A stretch of 64,000 nt of DNA from Salibacter halophilus (GTDB taxonomy: Bacteria > Bacteroidota > Bacteroidia > Flavobacteriales_G > Salibacteraceae). Within the stretch, counting starts at the first letter, position 1; each line of letters begins with the position of its first letter. Location: NCBI RefSeq assembly GCF_008806325.1, contig NZ_WACR01000003.1, positions 124,001 to 188,000 on the forward strand. Reading direction: 5' to 3'. A program made the translations under genes and the position numbers. Shown here in pieces: positions 44,359 through 54,085 of this stretch. The notes beneath the pieces are model-generated. The model worked only from the letters and a program-made list of their open reading frames with translations, was not told the DNA's origin and did no database searches.

Positions 44359-46437
44359 TTAGTTTACTTCAAACATCGATTTATCCATTTCGATATTCGC
44401 TTCGATAACTTTCGTTTTAGCTTCTGCAGATGCTGGACCCAAAGGAATAGTAACTTTTACCGGGAATTTCACGCCTTTAACCTCTTTGTATTCGAGGTAT
44501 TCTGTCGATTGCGCTACTGATTCACCGTCAGGACCTTCCTGGTAACCTGTCTCTTTTACTTTTAAACCAGTTTCACTGTCGAAAAAGTAGAAACGCTCTT
44601 TGCCGCTCGGCATAATAACTTTCACCTGATAAGCCATTTTACCATCGATATCTTGTGGCTTCAATAGCTCGAGTTCCACTTCTTTGTTTTTGATGTAAGC
44701 AATTTCAGGAACGAGGTTGTTGTTGATTTTAGCGTCTTGCAAATCGTCTTCACTAACCGGCTGTTTTTGTCCCTGCAGCTTGCGGCTCATGTTCTCACCG
44801 TCAAATGTTTCATCCATGAGGTTCATGCCCATCATTGAAACAGTTGTCTTGCTCTTGTTAGGAGCAGCGTAGTAATTGGCGATCTCAATTGTTCTGCCAT
44901 TCATCGTAGCAGTTTGAACCCACTTGAGGTTATCGATTTGCTTGATGTTTTCTTTACCACCAATCGATTTGATGTAATCGTTCAGAACCTTCTTAGCAGT
45001 CAGACCCTCAGGGTTTTCGTAAAGTGTTGGTGCTTCAACTTCATTACCGTCAGTATCGTAGTATTTGATTTCGCCAAATTTTTCGAGTTTGCTCGCTACA
45101 TCAGCAGCTTTTCCAACAACTAAAATAGTCGGTTGATCTTTGTTGATGTACGTTTTTGCTACACGCTGAATGTCATCAGGAGTAGCTGCGTTCAAACGCT
45201 TGAGGTAAGTCGAGTAGTAATCATCAGAGAGATTGTAGCGAGCGGTGTTGATTGCAAAGCGAGCTACAGTTTGCGGACGCTCCAATGAACGCGCAAATGA
45301 ACCACTGATGTACTTCTTCGCATTTCCTAACTCTTCACTGTTTACCGGATTTTCAATGATGCGGTCAAATTCAGTCATGAATTCAGTGATAGCGCTATCA
45401 GTAACTTCATTTCGGACGTTAGCTGAAGCATTGAAATAACCGATCAACTCATCCTGGCTGAAGTTTGAATAAGCTCCGTAAGTGTATGCTTTGTCTTCTC
45501 GAAGGTTCTTGAAAAGTCGGCCGGTTGAACCACCACCCAAAATCTTGTTCATGAGTTTCAGCGGAAGCACATCTTCATTTCCGGGCTCCAATTCAATCAC
45601 ATTTCCGATGTTCAGTTGAGACTGAACAGCAGATTCTCTGTTCACGATAGCAACGAGAGGTTTTTCCGGTGGAGTAGGTGTTTCGTACTCGTGAGAAGGA
45701 ACTTCGCCTTTTGACCAATCTTTCAGGTGCTTCTTAACGAGTCTTTTCGCTTTCCATTTCCCGATATCTCCAACGATAGCCAGGTAAGAAACATTTGGCT
45801 TGAAATAAGTATTGTAATAGTTTTTACAATCGTCAAGCGTGATGTTCTCAAGTGACTCTTCAGTTTCAACTTCACCGTAAGGATGATCTTTACCGTAGAG
45901 TAGCGCTTTTCTCACTCTGCGAGAAATAGCTCCCGGATCATTCTTGTTGGCTTTGAGTCCGGAGATGCTCTGTTTTTTCAGCTTATTGAAAGCATCTTCA
46001 GGAAACGATGGGTTTTTGATTACATCAGCCATCAACTCCATGAGTTTGTCGCTGTGATCTGACAGACCAGAAACAAAAACTGAATTAGAAGACGTATTCA
46101 ATCTTCCACCGATGAATTCGATTTCAGAATAAAGACTGTCTTTGTCGCGATTTGTTGTTCCTTCACCTATCAATTCACCGGCAATAGAGACATAACCTGC
46201 TTTATCACCTTCCAGGATAGGGTCGTTTTCAACGATTAAGTTGAATGAAACGCGCGGAACTTTATCGTTTTGAATAATGAATACTTTGAGTCCGTTCTTG
46301 AGCTCAAAAGTTTTGTAATCGGCAATTTCTACGTCAGGTGCCGGACCCGGCTCAGGCATTTTTGATCTGTCTACCTGGGCAAACAAAGTACTACTCAACA
46401 TGAGTAGAGATGCCAGTATATTTAATTTTTTCATCAC
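44359..46437 (-). CDS. M16B peptidase-like, non-catalytic subunit with LolA-like tail
   Basis: 692 residues. Signal peptide (to about 20), two M16 domains (about 40-450) without the HxxEH zinc motif (the place has AGELIGEGT) but with the R/Y pair of the partner subunit (LFKNLREDKAYTYGAYS). After residue 460 comes an extra domain of about 220 residues resembling LolA/outer-membrane-lipoprotein-sorting folds (KWVQTATMNGRTIEIANYY, YFFDSETGLKVKETGY). Known M16B enzymes work as a catalytic plus a non-catalytic subunit, so this pairs with the next gene. It lies 16 bp downstream of it, in one operon. Confidence 0.88.
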   Translation of the reverse strand: MMKKLNILASLLMLSSTLFAQVDRSKMPEPGPAPDVEIADYKTFELKNGLKVFIIQNDKVPRVSFNLIVENDPILEGDKAGYVSIAGELIGEGTTNRDKDSLYSEIEFIGGRLNTSSNSVFVSGLSDHSDKLMELMADVIKNPSFPEDAFNKLKKQSISGLKANKNDPGAISRRVRKALLYGKDHPYGEVETEESLENITLDDCKNYYNTYFKPNVSYLAIVGDIGKWKAKRLVKKHLKDWSKGEVPSHEYETPTPPEKPLVAIVNRESAVQSQLNIGNVIELEPGNEDVLPLKLMNKILGGGSTGRLFKNLREDKAYTYGAYSNFSQDELIGYFNASANVRNEVTDSAITEFMTEFDRIIENPVNSEELGNAKKYISGSFARSLERPQTVARFAINTARYNLSDDYYSTYLKRLNAATPDDIQRVAKTYINKDQPTILVVGKAADVASKLEKFGEIKYYDTDGNEVEAPTLYENPEGLTAKKVLNDYIKSIGGKENIKQIDNLKWVQTATMNGRTIEIANYYAAPNKSKTTVSMMGMNLMDETFDGENMSRKLQGQKQPVSEDDLQDAKINNNLVPEIAYIKNKEVELELLKPQDIDGKMAYQVKVIMPSGKERFYFFDSETGLKVKETGYQEGPDGESVAQSTEYLEYKEVKGVKFPVKVTIPLGPASAEAKTKVIEANIEMDKSMFEVN

Positions 46438-46453
46438 TTAACTTCTTTTTGGA

Positions 46454-47791
46454 TTATTGGTTTTGTTGATCGGCTGGTAGGTAATACAGCTTAATTTCAT
46501 TTTCCTTCGTCAGGTATTCCTTTGCCACACGCTGGATATCCTCACGGGTAACGTCCATGTACTTGTCGATCTCGTTATTGATAAGGTTCACATCATCGTA
46601 AAGTACATCGTAACGAGCGAGAGAATTTGCAACGCCTGATGTTGTACTGTTGCTTGAAACAAAGTCTGCTTTCTCTTGATTTCTAATCTTTTGGTATTCT
46701 TTTTCAGAAACCAGGTTTTTCTTCACCTTTTCAATTTCTGCGTAAATACCATCTTCAAGATCGGTCAGATCCACACCCGTGTTCGGTAGCGAGATAAAGA
46801 TGAATAAGCCGGCATCTTCCAGTCCGTAAGGGAAACTACCAACCTGAAGCGCAAGTTGTTTCTCATCAACCAGTGTGCGTTGCAAACGAGCACTTTCACC
46901 ACCAGCAAGTACTGAGTTTAGCATGCTCAACGCGTAAAAGTCTGGATGAGTAGCTTTTGGAATTCTGTATCCGGTGAATACAGCAGGAAGTTGAATCTCA
47001 TCGTAAACGGTATCCACGATTGGACCTTTAACTTTAACTGGTTCAACTTTAGGGAACGGAATTTCTTTTTCGCCTTTTGGAATGTCCTTGAAATAATCTG
47101 CTATAAGCTCTTTAGCTTCATCAGATTCAAAGTCGCCAGAGATTACCATTGTAGCATTGTTTGGAACATAGAATGTTTTGTAGAAATCTCTAAACTCGTC
47201 AATTGAAGCTGCGTTCAGGTGATCCATCGACCCGATTGGCGTCCATTTATAAGGGTGTTGCGTAAATGCTCGGCTGAACATCTGCTCGATGAAATCGCCA
47301 TAAGGTTGATTGTCATAACGTTGTCTTCTCTCTTCTTTGACAACTTCTCTCTGTGTTTCAACACCTTCCTGATCAACTTTGGCGTGAAGCATTCTTTCAG
47401 ATTCCAGCCACAACCCTAACTTGAGTTGGTTTGACGGAAGTGTTTGATAGTAGTAAGTGCGGTCCTGGGTAGTATTTGCATTGAGCGTACCACCTGAGTT
47501 TTGTACAATATTCATGTACTCACCGCGCTCAATATTTTCAGATCCTTCAAACATCAGGTGCTCAAAGAAGTGAGCGAATCCTGTTCTCGTTGGGTTCTCG
47601 TTTTTCGAGCCAACGTGGTACATGACTGATACGGTTACAATTGGGGTGGAGTGATCTTCGTGCAGAATCACTTCCAGGCCGTTGTCCAGTTCGTACTTTT
47701 CAAAGTCAATTTTCCTTGACTGTGCTCCGGCCATGAGCGATAATCCCACGGCAATGGATGTTAGTTTGTGATGTAACTTCATTTTACTCAA
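46454..47791 (-). CDS. M16B zinc peptidase, catalytic subunit
   Basis: 445 residues: signal peptide (to about 24) and two M16 domains. Inverted zinc motif HFFEH at 74-78 with the distal glutamate in the EVVKEERRQRYDN region, as in pitrilysin relatives. Degrades peptides in the periplasm. Starts the operon with the non-catalytic partner (44359). A GGTCAGADCC copy is at 46763. Confidence 0.93.
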   Translation of the reverse strand: MSKMKLHHKLTSIAVGLSLMAGAQSRKIDFEKYELDNGLEVILHEDHSTPIVTVSVMYHVGSKNENPTRTGFAHFFEHLMFEGSENIERGEYMNIVQNSGGTLNANTTQDRTYYYQTLPSNQLKLGLWLESERMLHAKVDQEGVETQREVVKEERRQRYDNQPYGDFIEQMFSRAFTQHPYKWTPIGSMDHLNAASIDEFRDFYKTFYVPNNATMVISGDFESDEAKELIADYFKDIPKGEKEIPFPKVEPVKVKGPIVDTVYDEIQLPAVFTGYRIPKATHPDFYALSMLNSVLAGGESARLQRTLVDEKQLALQVGSFPYGLEDAGLFIFISLPNTGVDLTDLEDGIYAEIEKVKKNLVSEKEYQKIRNQEKADFVSSNSTTSGVANSLARYDVLYDDVNLINNEIDKYMDVTREDIQRVAKEYLTKENEIKLYYLPADQQNQ

Positions 47792-47877
47792 ATTTTATGA
47801 ACCTCGAAATTACAAATACTCGCTGAATTCAATAAGAGTATTTCGATCAATGAAGTTAAAAGGGGATGAGTGGTCGA

Positions 47878-48207
47878 TTAATTTGATGGACTGGTTTCTT
47901 CAATACAAATAATCTCTACTGTACTGCCCACCATGCAAATTGAACCGGTGAGTACTTTCCTGAATTTCACCCTTACTTTGGTTTTGTCTTTTGGATCTGA
48001 CATGAACTTTTTCAGGTTAACCGGCTCGTATTTGTTGCCTTCAGCGTCAACCAGTAAAAACTTGCAGCCGTCAAGACCTGTGAAATCTTTTAACGTATAT
48101 TCTTCACCATTGCAGGAAGGTTCTTTTTGAGTTGTTTCCTCTGTAGTGTTACAACCGACTGTCCCTATAAGGAAGAAAAGACTGATATTTAGAATAATAA
48201 ACTTCAA
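47878..48207 (-). CDS. Small lipoprotein
   Basis: 109 residues. Lipobox LIGTVGC (cysteine about residue 19). The mature part has two paired strands (EYTLKDFTGLDGCKFLLVDA) and ends with the cysteine-containing VRFRKVLTGSICMVGSTVEI. No family assigned, though small lipoproteins with this LDGCxFxL pattern are seen in Bacteroidota. Four cysteines in the mature part may form two disulfides. Confidence 0.65.
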   Translation of the reverse strand: MKFIILNISLFFLIGTVGCNTTEETTQKEPSCNGEEYTLKDFTGLDGCKFLLVDAEGNKYEPVNLKKFMSDPKDKTKVRVKFRKVLTGSICMVGSTVEIICIEETSPSN

Positions 48208-48307
48208 TTTGCTCTTCTATTAACCGTTTCTTTAGTCTCAATACCGCTAGTCAAAAATAGGTTTTATGCGATAATATGGTGGATTAGTTTCGCAAAAACT
48301 TATTCTT

Positions 48308-49354
48308 ATGAATGTAGAATTACTGTCGAATCTCTATACTGGTTTTTACCTAATTCTATCAGGCTTGCTCATCACAATGATTATCTACAGGGTTGTGAAT
48401 TGCGCTACTGGATCTGACCGAAAAAAATGGTCCTCTCTACCTAAGTACTTAAAAGTACTCAAGGTTTTGCTGGGCATTTCAGCCATTTGTATTTTGATCG
48501 GATTGCCATTTGAAGCATGGATTGCTTCGGGTGTTAAGATGATCACACCATTTTATGCACGAGCATTGCTTTACGGGAGTTTAGGTGTTTTGATGATTTT
48601 GGAACTCGTGAAAATCACTTCGGTTTCTGAAAAAACAGTTTCAAAAAATCTCAGGCAAATATTCATGAGTGTTTACATCTTCATATTGATTTGGCAGGGA
48701 TTCAATTTCATGAAATCGGCTATTTCGACTTATTCTTATCCTGATGTTGCTGATTGCGAACTAATACATTGGCCGGTAAAAGATACCTGGTTTGTGGGAC
48801 ACGGTGGTGGAACGGAACACCTCAATTATCATTTTGTCGCGGATCAACAGCGCTATGCAATTGACATTCTTAAAATTGGAGAGAACGAGAGTTATTACGA
48901 AAACCAGGGCGGTGAAATCACCGATTTCTATACATTCAATGAACCTGTTTATGCTCCGGTAAACGGAAAAGTTGTGAAAGTCGTAGATTCCCTTCCCAAT
49001 GCGGATATCACTTTTGCTCCCAATAATCGTGAAAATCCGGCCGGAAATTACATCGTCATTCAGTACGACACGAACAGATGGCTTTTTCTCGCTCACCTCA
49101 ATAAAGGAAAAGTGCGAGTAGAAAAGGGAGATAGAGTTATTTCTGGCGACCTGATCGGTTTTGCGGGTAATTCCGGCAATACATCATGGCCGCATTTACA
49201 TCTCCACATTCAGAACCAGCCCAAACTCAATGCCAGCGGTGCTAAAGGGATTCCGTTTCGCTTTAAAATGGCCGAGGTGAAAAGATGGGGTAATTTTGAA
49301 AGACAATCTGATTTTTATCCGCTACGAAATGATTTGATTAAGCCGCTCCGGTAA
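48308..49354 (+). CDS. M23 family (LytM) peptidase with membrane anchor
   Basis: 348 residues. About four membrane segments in the first 135 residues, then a LytM domain: HFVADQQRYAIDI with the first zinc ligands, PVNGKVVKVVDSLP, GNYIVIQYD and the HLHLH motif (about 316). Cleaves peptidoglycan peptides or acts on other glycine-rich peptides outside the inner membrane; the ligands H...D and H-x-H are visible. The GGTCAGADCC word is at 48410. Confidence 0.85.
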   Translation: MNVELLSNLYTGFYLILSGLLITMIIYRVVNCATGSDRKKWSSLPKYLKVLKVLLGISAICILIGLPFEAWIASGVKMITPFYARALLYGSLGVLMILELVKITSVSEKTVSKNLRQIFMSVYIFILIWQGFNFMKSAISTYSYPDVADCELIHWPVKDTWFVGHGGGTEHLNYHFVADQQRYAIDILKIGENESYYENQGGEITDFYTFNEPVYAPVNGKVVKVVDSLPNADITFAPNNRENPAGNYIVIQYDTNRWLFLAHLNKGKVRVEKGDRVISGDLIGFAGNSGNTSWPHLHLHIQNQPKLNASGAKGIPFRFKMAEVKRWGNFERQSDFYPLRNDLIKPLR

Positions 49355-49378
49355 ATTCTTTTAACTATTTTTACAGGC

Positions 49379-49501
49379 ATGACGAGTGGGAAAATAGGTC
49401 AGCGAATCATTAGAACGATTTTTATCATATTGATAGTCTTCGGAATCCTTGCACTGTGGGACAAAATAATGCATTGGGGAATGTTTGATATTTGGTATTA
49501 G
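49379..49501 (+). CDS. 40-residue single-helix membrane protein
   Basis: ATG at 49379, stop TAG at 49499-49501. The product has a basic start (TSGKIGQRIIR), one membrane helix (TIFIILIVFGILALW) and a tail WGMFDIWY. It lies 24 bp after the M23 peptidase gene and its stop overlaps the stop of the convergent gene. Too short for most gene finders; the clean topology supports coding. Confidence 0.5.
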   Translation: MTSGKIGQRIIRTIFIILIVFGILALWDKIMHWGMFDIWY

Positions 49502-50085
49502 TGAGCCAAAACTTTTCCAAACTTTCGGGTAAACTTAAAAGCACCAGTATAAGTATTTTGAATCTCAGTAATATCCATTGTTAGTTCTGGAGAAACGTAC
49601 CAGTCATTAGCTATATGGAAATGGTATTCTATTCCAAATCTTGCAACAGCAAAATTTTCAGAACTCTCAAATTCAATTCCCGCTCCTGTAAAGATTTCAA
49701 GATGAGGAGTAGGCTCATAAGATCCTGCTAATACCACAAGCAATACGTTTTCTCTAAAGTACAATTCCTCATCACTTTTGAGCATATAACTTTCCATTTC
49801 CAAATCAGTGATGATCATTGCTGCAAACCTTGAATCAAATTGATATTGATAGCTGATACCAATGGTATTGATAAAATTCAACTGTTTTCCTTCATGGGAT
49901 TCTGTAATGGCATCGGGAAGTAATGTAAGGCCATTTAAATAATGAATGGCATGCTTCCTTTGAGTTATGTCATTATGTGTTCCAAAATCCTGGTGAGCTT
50001 CGCTATCATGGTTCTGACCATTACCAGCTATGCTGATGGATATAAAAAGTACGATAAAAGAAAGCCTGACTATCATTTTACTCAA
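49498..50085 (-). CDS. Outer-membrane beta-barrel protein of unknown function
   Basis: 195 residues: signal peptide (to about 23), a His/Asp-rich linker (HDSEAHQDFGTHND), then about 8 amphipathic strands (FINTIGISYQYQF, LEIFTGAGIEFES, FAVARFGIEYHF, GAFKFTRKFG). A small outer-membrane barrel, no known ligand. The His-rich start could bind metal. It takes the place where WbqC-like genes are often found at the end of parA-parB-dapB-lepB clusters. Confidence 0.7.
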   Translation of the reverse strand: MSKMIVRLSFIVLFISISIAGNGQNHDSEAHQDFGTHNDITQRKHAIHYLNGLTLLPDAITESHEGKQLNFINTIGISYQYQFDSRFAAMIITDLEMESYMLKSDEELYFRENVLLVVLAGSYEPTPHLEIFTGAGIEFESSENFAVARFGIEYHFHIANDWYVSPELTMDITEIQNTYTGAFKFTRKFGKVLAH

Positions 50086-50143
50086 TTTGAGTGCAATGTT
50101 AGCCAGGCTCAGTTTAGTTATCAGTTACTTTTGTTACAAACGG

Positions 50144-51826
50144 TTAATCAACACCATTAAAAATCCTGTCCCATCTAACTTTACCTTCTGAGAATGAAAG
50201 TTCAGGATCAGCTGAGAACCAGATGAATGCTGCTTTACCAACCACGTGGTCTTCAGGTACAAAACCCCAGTACCTCGAATCGGCAGAGTTGTGGCGATTA
50301 TCACCCATCAGCCAGTAGTAATCCATTTTGAAAGTGTATGAATCTGCCTGCTCGCCATTGATGAAAATGTCACCTTCTTTAACCGAGAGGTCGTTTTCTT
50401 CATAAACTGTAATGATGCGTTCGTAAAGGGGTAAATTGTCTTCGGTCAGAACCACTGACGTTCCTTTAGCAGGAATCGTGACAGGCCCAAAGTTGTCAAC
50501 CGTCCAGTTGAAGTCTGGATGGTTTGGAAATATTTTGTGCTCAGGAAAATAGCGACCTTCCTTGTTGAGTTTTTCAACGAATTTTGGTCCGTATTTTGAT
50601 TTCAATATCATTTTGGTGAGGTAAGGCATTTCATCCTTTTTCTCCTCAACACGCTGAATCTTTTCAACATTTCCCCAGGACTTCATTCTTTCATAAGCGG
50701 CATTTGTAAGCGGAAACATGAAAAAGCGATTTGTAGCACTCAAAGAAATCATATCCTGATAGTTGATATTGTAATCTTTCTTTAGTTTCCTGCGATTATG
50801 CGGAGTGAGAGGGAAGGAGCCTTTCATTTGCACAAAGTAATTGTACTGCATGTCCTCAGGTACTTCAGCTTTTTTGTCGTCAATGTAAAGCGTTCCTGAT
50901 TTTATTTCGAGTTTATCACCCGGCACAGCTACACAACGCTTGATGTAATTTTCACGCTTATCAACGGGTCTGATCACAAAATCGCGTTCGTTTTTCAAAA
51001 TTTTGCGAGCTCTTCTCAGGTAATAATCTCTCGATTTCGTTTCTCTATTCGATGCAAAATCACTGTACTCAAGAGCTAAAGCACGCTCGCGAATCATCGC
51101 ATTGTAAGATTTTTGAGATTGATTAATGATGTCAACAGTATCGCCTTCAGGATAATTGAAAACCATGACATCATTCCGCTCGACCTTATTGATAGCGGGT
51201 AATCTCATGTAATCGAGCTTCAACCATTCGAGGTAAGAAGGAACTCGACTTCCGGTAAGTGGCAAGCTGTGGTGAACGAGTGGAAAGGAGAGTGGAGTTT
51301 CCGGTAACCGCGGACCATAACTCACTTTATCCACAAAGAGGTAATCTCCAATGAGCATCGTTTTTTCCATCGAAGAAGTAGGAATTGTAAAAGCTTCTAG
51401 CGTGTAAGTTCTGATGATCATTGCCGCGATAACCGCGAACAGAATTGCATCTCGCCATTCTTTTGATGAAGATTTTGGATGGGCTTCTCTGTCTATTGGT
51501 CCTTCGTAGCGAACATCAGAACTGAAAGCTAAATAGGGAAGGTAGATGAACGGAACAATTGCTGAGAGAAAAACATCTTTAGCAGTTCTGTGACCCAAAA
51601 CTGTTGATGTGTTCACACACATAATCAATAGTAAAAGAACATTTGGACCGGGAAATATCAAGATGATTAGCCACCACCAGGGCTTTTCTATTACTCTCAA
51701 CCAAACGTAAAAGTTGTATCCCGGAATAAGTGCTTTCCAGCCTGCGTAGCCGGCTTTTTCAAAAACCTTGTACAGGCTCACGAATATAATGATCAGGAAT
51801 AATATCCAGAGAATTGCGGTTATCAT
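50144..51826 (-). CDS. lepB: Signal peptidase I
   Basis: 560 residues, the long Bacteroidota form. N-terminal DUF5684-like membrane part (about 1-100), one more helix (about 125-143), then the catalytic S152 (PTSSMEKTML) and K297 (NYIKRCVAVPGD); box E GDNRHNSADSRYWGFVP near the end. A large insert (about 170-290) separates boxes B and C. Removes signal peptides of exported proteins, including the many T9SS cargoes in this window. It stands in the dapB-lepB order behind parAB. Confidence 0.96.
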   Translation of the reverse strand: MITAILWILFLIIIFVSLYKVFEKAGYAGWKALIPGYNFYVWLRVIEKPWWWLIILIFPGPNVLLLLIMCVNTSTVLGHRTAKDVFLSAIVPFIYLPYLAFSSDVRYEGPIDREAHPKSSSKEWRDAILFAVIAAMIIRTYTLEAFTIPTSSMEKTMLIGDYLFVDKVSYGPRLPETPLSFPLVHHSLPLTGSRVPSYLEWLKLDYMRLPAINKVERNDVMVFNYPEGDTVDIINQSQKSYNAMIRERALALEYSDFASNRETKSRDYYLRRARKILKNERDFVIRPVDKRENYIKRCVAVPGDKLEIKSGTLYIDDKKAEVPEDMQYNYFVQMKGSFPLTPHNRRKLKKDYNINYQDMISLSATNRFFMFPLTNAAYERMKSWGNVEKIQRVEEKKDEMPYLTKMILKSKYGPKFVEKLNKEGRYFPEHKIFPNHPDFNWTVDNFGPVTIPAKGTSVVLTEDNLPLYERIITVYEENDLSVKEGDIFINGEQADSYTFKMDYYWLMGDNRHNSADSRYWGFVPEDHVVGKAAFIWFSADPELSFSEGKVRWDRIFNGVD

Positions 51827-51884
51827 AGTTCTATTTTGTTGTCGAAATTATTAGAAAACAGCTTAACTGGCGTGTTTAATTTTG

Positions 51885-52610
51885 TTAATCAAATTTTAGC
51901 AGGTCTTTCATAGTCAAAATTCCGCTGTGTTCTGCAGCGTATTCTGCAGCGAGCACAGCGCCAAGTGCAAATCCTGATCTGCTTTTAGCTTCGTGTTTCA
52001 GTGATATTTTATCGATTTCGCTATCGTATTCAATAATGTGTGTTCCGGGAACTTCATCTATTCTAAAAGCCTCTACCGGAAGTTCACTATCAGCAAATCC
52101 TGTGTCTTTTTCTTTCAACTTCCAGTTCTCATAGCGATCATTGTTTTTCAGGATTCCTTCAGCCAGGCTGATTGCAGTTCCGCTTGGGGCATCCTTTTTA
52201 TGGATGTGATGGGTCTCCTCAATACTGGCTGAATACTGGCTCTGACCATTCATCAACTTTGCCAAAATTTCATTCATCTTAAAAGTGAGATTTACGCCAA
52301 CGCTGAAGTTTGTCGCATAAAAAAGCGTTCCGTTGTGCTTGTTGCAGGCAGATTCAATTTCACTGAAATCATCGTACCAGCCGGTAGTTCCCACAACAAT
52401 CGGACACGAATGATCAAATGCTTTTAGGATATTTTCTTTAGCTGCTTCAGGAATACTGAATTCTATAGCCACATCGGCCTCAGACAAAGCCTTTTCAATT
52501 TCATCAACATTTTCAGATGTGATTTTAGCTGATATCGAATGACCGCGTTCAAGCGCTTTCTCCTCAATTATCTTACCCATTCTTCCGTATCCGAGAATTG
52601 CTATTTTCAT
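51885..52610 (-). CDS. dapB: 4-hydroxy-tetrahydrodipicolinate reductase
   Basis: 241 residues. N-terminal NAD(P)-binding GYGRMGKII at about 7-15, catalytic segment HHIHKKDAPSGTA (about 138-150) with its conserved H-K pair, and the GTTGWYDD motif. Makes tetrahydrodipicolinate on the route to lysine and meso-diaminopimelate for peptidoglycan. The short form without a long C-terminal insertion is usual in Bacteroidota. Follows the DUF5683 gene by 4 bp. Confidence 0.96.
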   Translation of the reverse strand: MKIAILGYGRMGKIIEEKALERGHSISAKITSENVDEIEKALSEADVAIEFSIPEAAKENILKAFDHSCPIVVGTTGWYDDFSEIESACNKHNGTLFYATNFSVGVNLTFKMNEILAKLMNGQSQYSASIEETHHIHKKDAPSGTAISLAEGILKNNDRYENWKLKEKDTGFADSELPVEAFRIDEVPGTHIIEYDSEIDKISLKHEAKSRSGFALGAVLAAEYAAEHSGILTMKDLLKFD

Positions 52611-52614
52611 ACCA

Positions 52615-53178
52615 TCATTTAATTGTCAGTGTCACTTTAAAGCCTGTTGCTGTTCGGTTGAAACCGGCCGGCTGCATATTGGGTTGCAAATTCAATGAAA
52701 GATCATCACTCACATCAAAATCATAGAGATGCGCATCAACATTAGCATCCACGATTTGAAAAATATAAATAATACCAATTGAAATATAAGAAAGCTCCAT
52801 CCATTGCCTGTAAGTATCTCGGGTGTCCCTAATTGCAGCAGGCGTAACGTTTGGAAAAGGAGAGGTGCCGTTGGGATCTGAGGCTTCGCGATAAGCATCG
52901 CGGTATAAATTGTACTGATTAGTGTAACGATTTGCCAGGTATGCTGCCACGCCAAAACCACCATAAATAATGGGAACCTTCCAGTACTTTTCATTGTAAA
53001 CCTGTCCGGCACCCGGCAATATTGCCGACATTATCGTAGCTTTTTTGGGTGATTTAGTGGGAACATAAGCATTGGTATCACGGTCAGATCCTTTTGAAAC
53101 GCTTGCCGAGTCCTGCGCAGCAGAAAAAAGCGGGAGCAGCAAAATAGTGAGGACAGTGATTGCTTTCAATAATTTCAT
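52615..53178 (-). CDS. DUF5683 membrane protein
   Basis: 187 residues from the ATG at 53178 (MKLLKAITVLTILLLPLFSA). An in-frame upstream start at 53262 would lie inside parB and adds no signal. Signal peptide or anchor, then a Pro/Ser linker with KSPKKATIMSAILPGAGQVYN, a second helix, and a C-terminal beta part. The family is a constant companion of parAB-dapB-lepB in Bacteroidota; role unknown. A GGTCAGADCC copy is at 53082. Confidence 0.8.
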   Translation of the reverse strand: MKLLKAITVLTILLLPLFSAAQDSASVSKGSDRDTNAYVPTKSPKKATIMSAILPGAGQVYNEKYWKVPIIYGGFGVAAYLANRYTNQYNLYRDAYREASDPNGTSPFPNVTPAAIRDTRDTYRQWMELSYISIGIIYIFQIVDANVDAHLYDFDVSDDLSLNLQPNMQPAGFNRTATGFKVTLTIK

Positions 53179-53185
53179 ACAGTAG

Positions 53186-54085
53186 CTATGGGTTAAGAAT
53201 ATCCAGAATACGGGAAAGGTCTTCATCATCTTTGAAATCGATGGATAATTTCCCTTTACCATTCTGATCTTTTTTCACTAATACTTTATGATCTAAGATG
53301 CGTTCCAGATCAACAACATGCTTTTGCTGTTCAAATGACAGTTCAGCTTTTTTGAGCGAACCTTTTTGCTTTTTAGCCGTGTTTTTAGCTCCTTTAGCCA
53401 GTTGCTCAACCTGTCGAACGCTGATTCCGTCCTTGAGTATTTTCTCCAGGATTTGGTTCTGAAGATCTTTATCATTCACACTCAGAAGAGCACGAGCGTG
53501 GCCCATCGATATTTGTTTATTCTTGATCGCGAGCTGTACTTCAGCAGGAAGCTTGAGCAATCTCAGGTAATTTGTGACAGTTGCTCTTCCTTTACTCACG
53601 CGGTTCGCAACTTCTTCCTGAGTGATGTTACACTCATCAATGAGTCGCTTGTAGCTGACTGAAACCTCAATAGCATTCAAGTCTTCACGCTGAATATTTT
53701 CAACGAGCGCCATCTCGAGCATTGTTTGATCATCAGCTACACGAACGTAAGCCGGAACTGTTTCGAGTCCGGCAATTTGAGAGGCTCTGAACCTGCGTTC
53801 ACCTGATATCAGTTGAAACTGGTCTTTCTTCACCATGCGAACTGTCACAGGCTGAATGATTCCGTGCGTTTCAATTGAGCCTGCCAGTTCTTTAAGAGCG
53901 TCTTCTTCAAACTCAGAACGCGGCTGAAACGGATTCGCCTCAATTTGATCGATCGGAATTTCAGCTACTGTCCCCACAACCGACTCTGGGTTAGAGGAGA
54001 GCTCTTTTGCTTCAACTCTGTCGCTGTCGTCATTTTCAAGCAGAGCACTGAGGCCTCTGCCAAGTGCTTTTTTCTTACTCGCCAT
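53186..54085 (-). CDS. parB: Chromosome partition protein ParB
   Basis: 299 residues: conserved N-terminal KKKALGRGLSALL, CTP-binding ParB/Srx domain (about 40-130; GERRFRASQIAG with the GERR box), HTH (about 150-210; ITQEEVANRVSKGRATVTN), and a C-terminal dimerisation part. Binds parS and spreads along DNA as a CTP-dependent clamp. Overlaps parA by 11 bp. No classical parS palindrome was found in the window. Confidence 0.95.
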   Translation of the reverse strand: MASKKKALGRGLSALLENDDSDRVEAKELSSNPESVVGTVAEIPIDQIEANPFQPRSEFEEDALKELAGSIETHGIIQPVTVRMVKKDQFQLISGERRFRASQIAGLETVPAYVRVADDQTMLEMALVENIQREDLNAIEVSVSYKRLIDECNITQEEVANRVSKGRATVTNYLRLLKLPAEVQLAIKNKQISMGHARALLSVNDKDLQNQILEKILKDGISVRQVEQLAKGAKNTAKKQKGSLKKAELSFEQQKHVVDLERILDHKVLVKKDQNGKGKLSIDFKDDEDLSRILDILNP

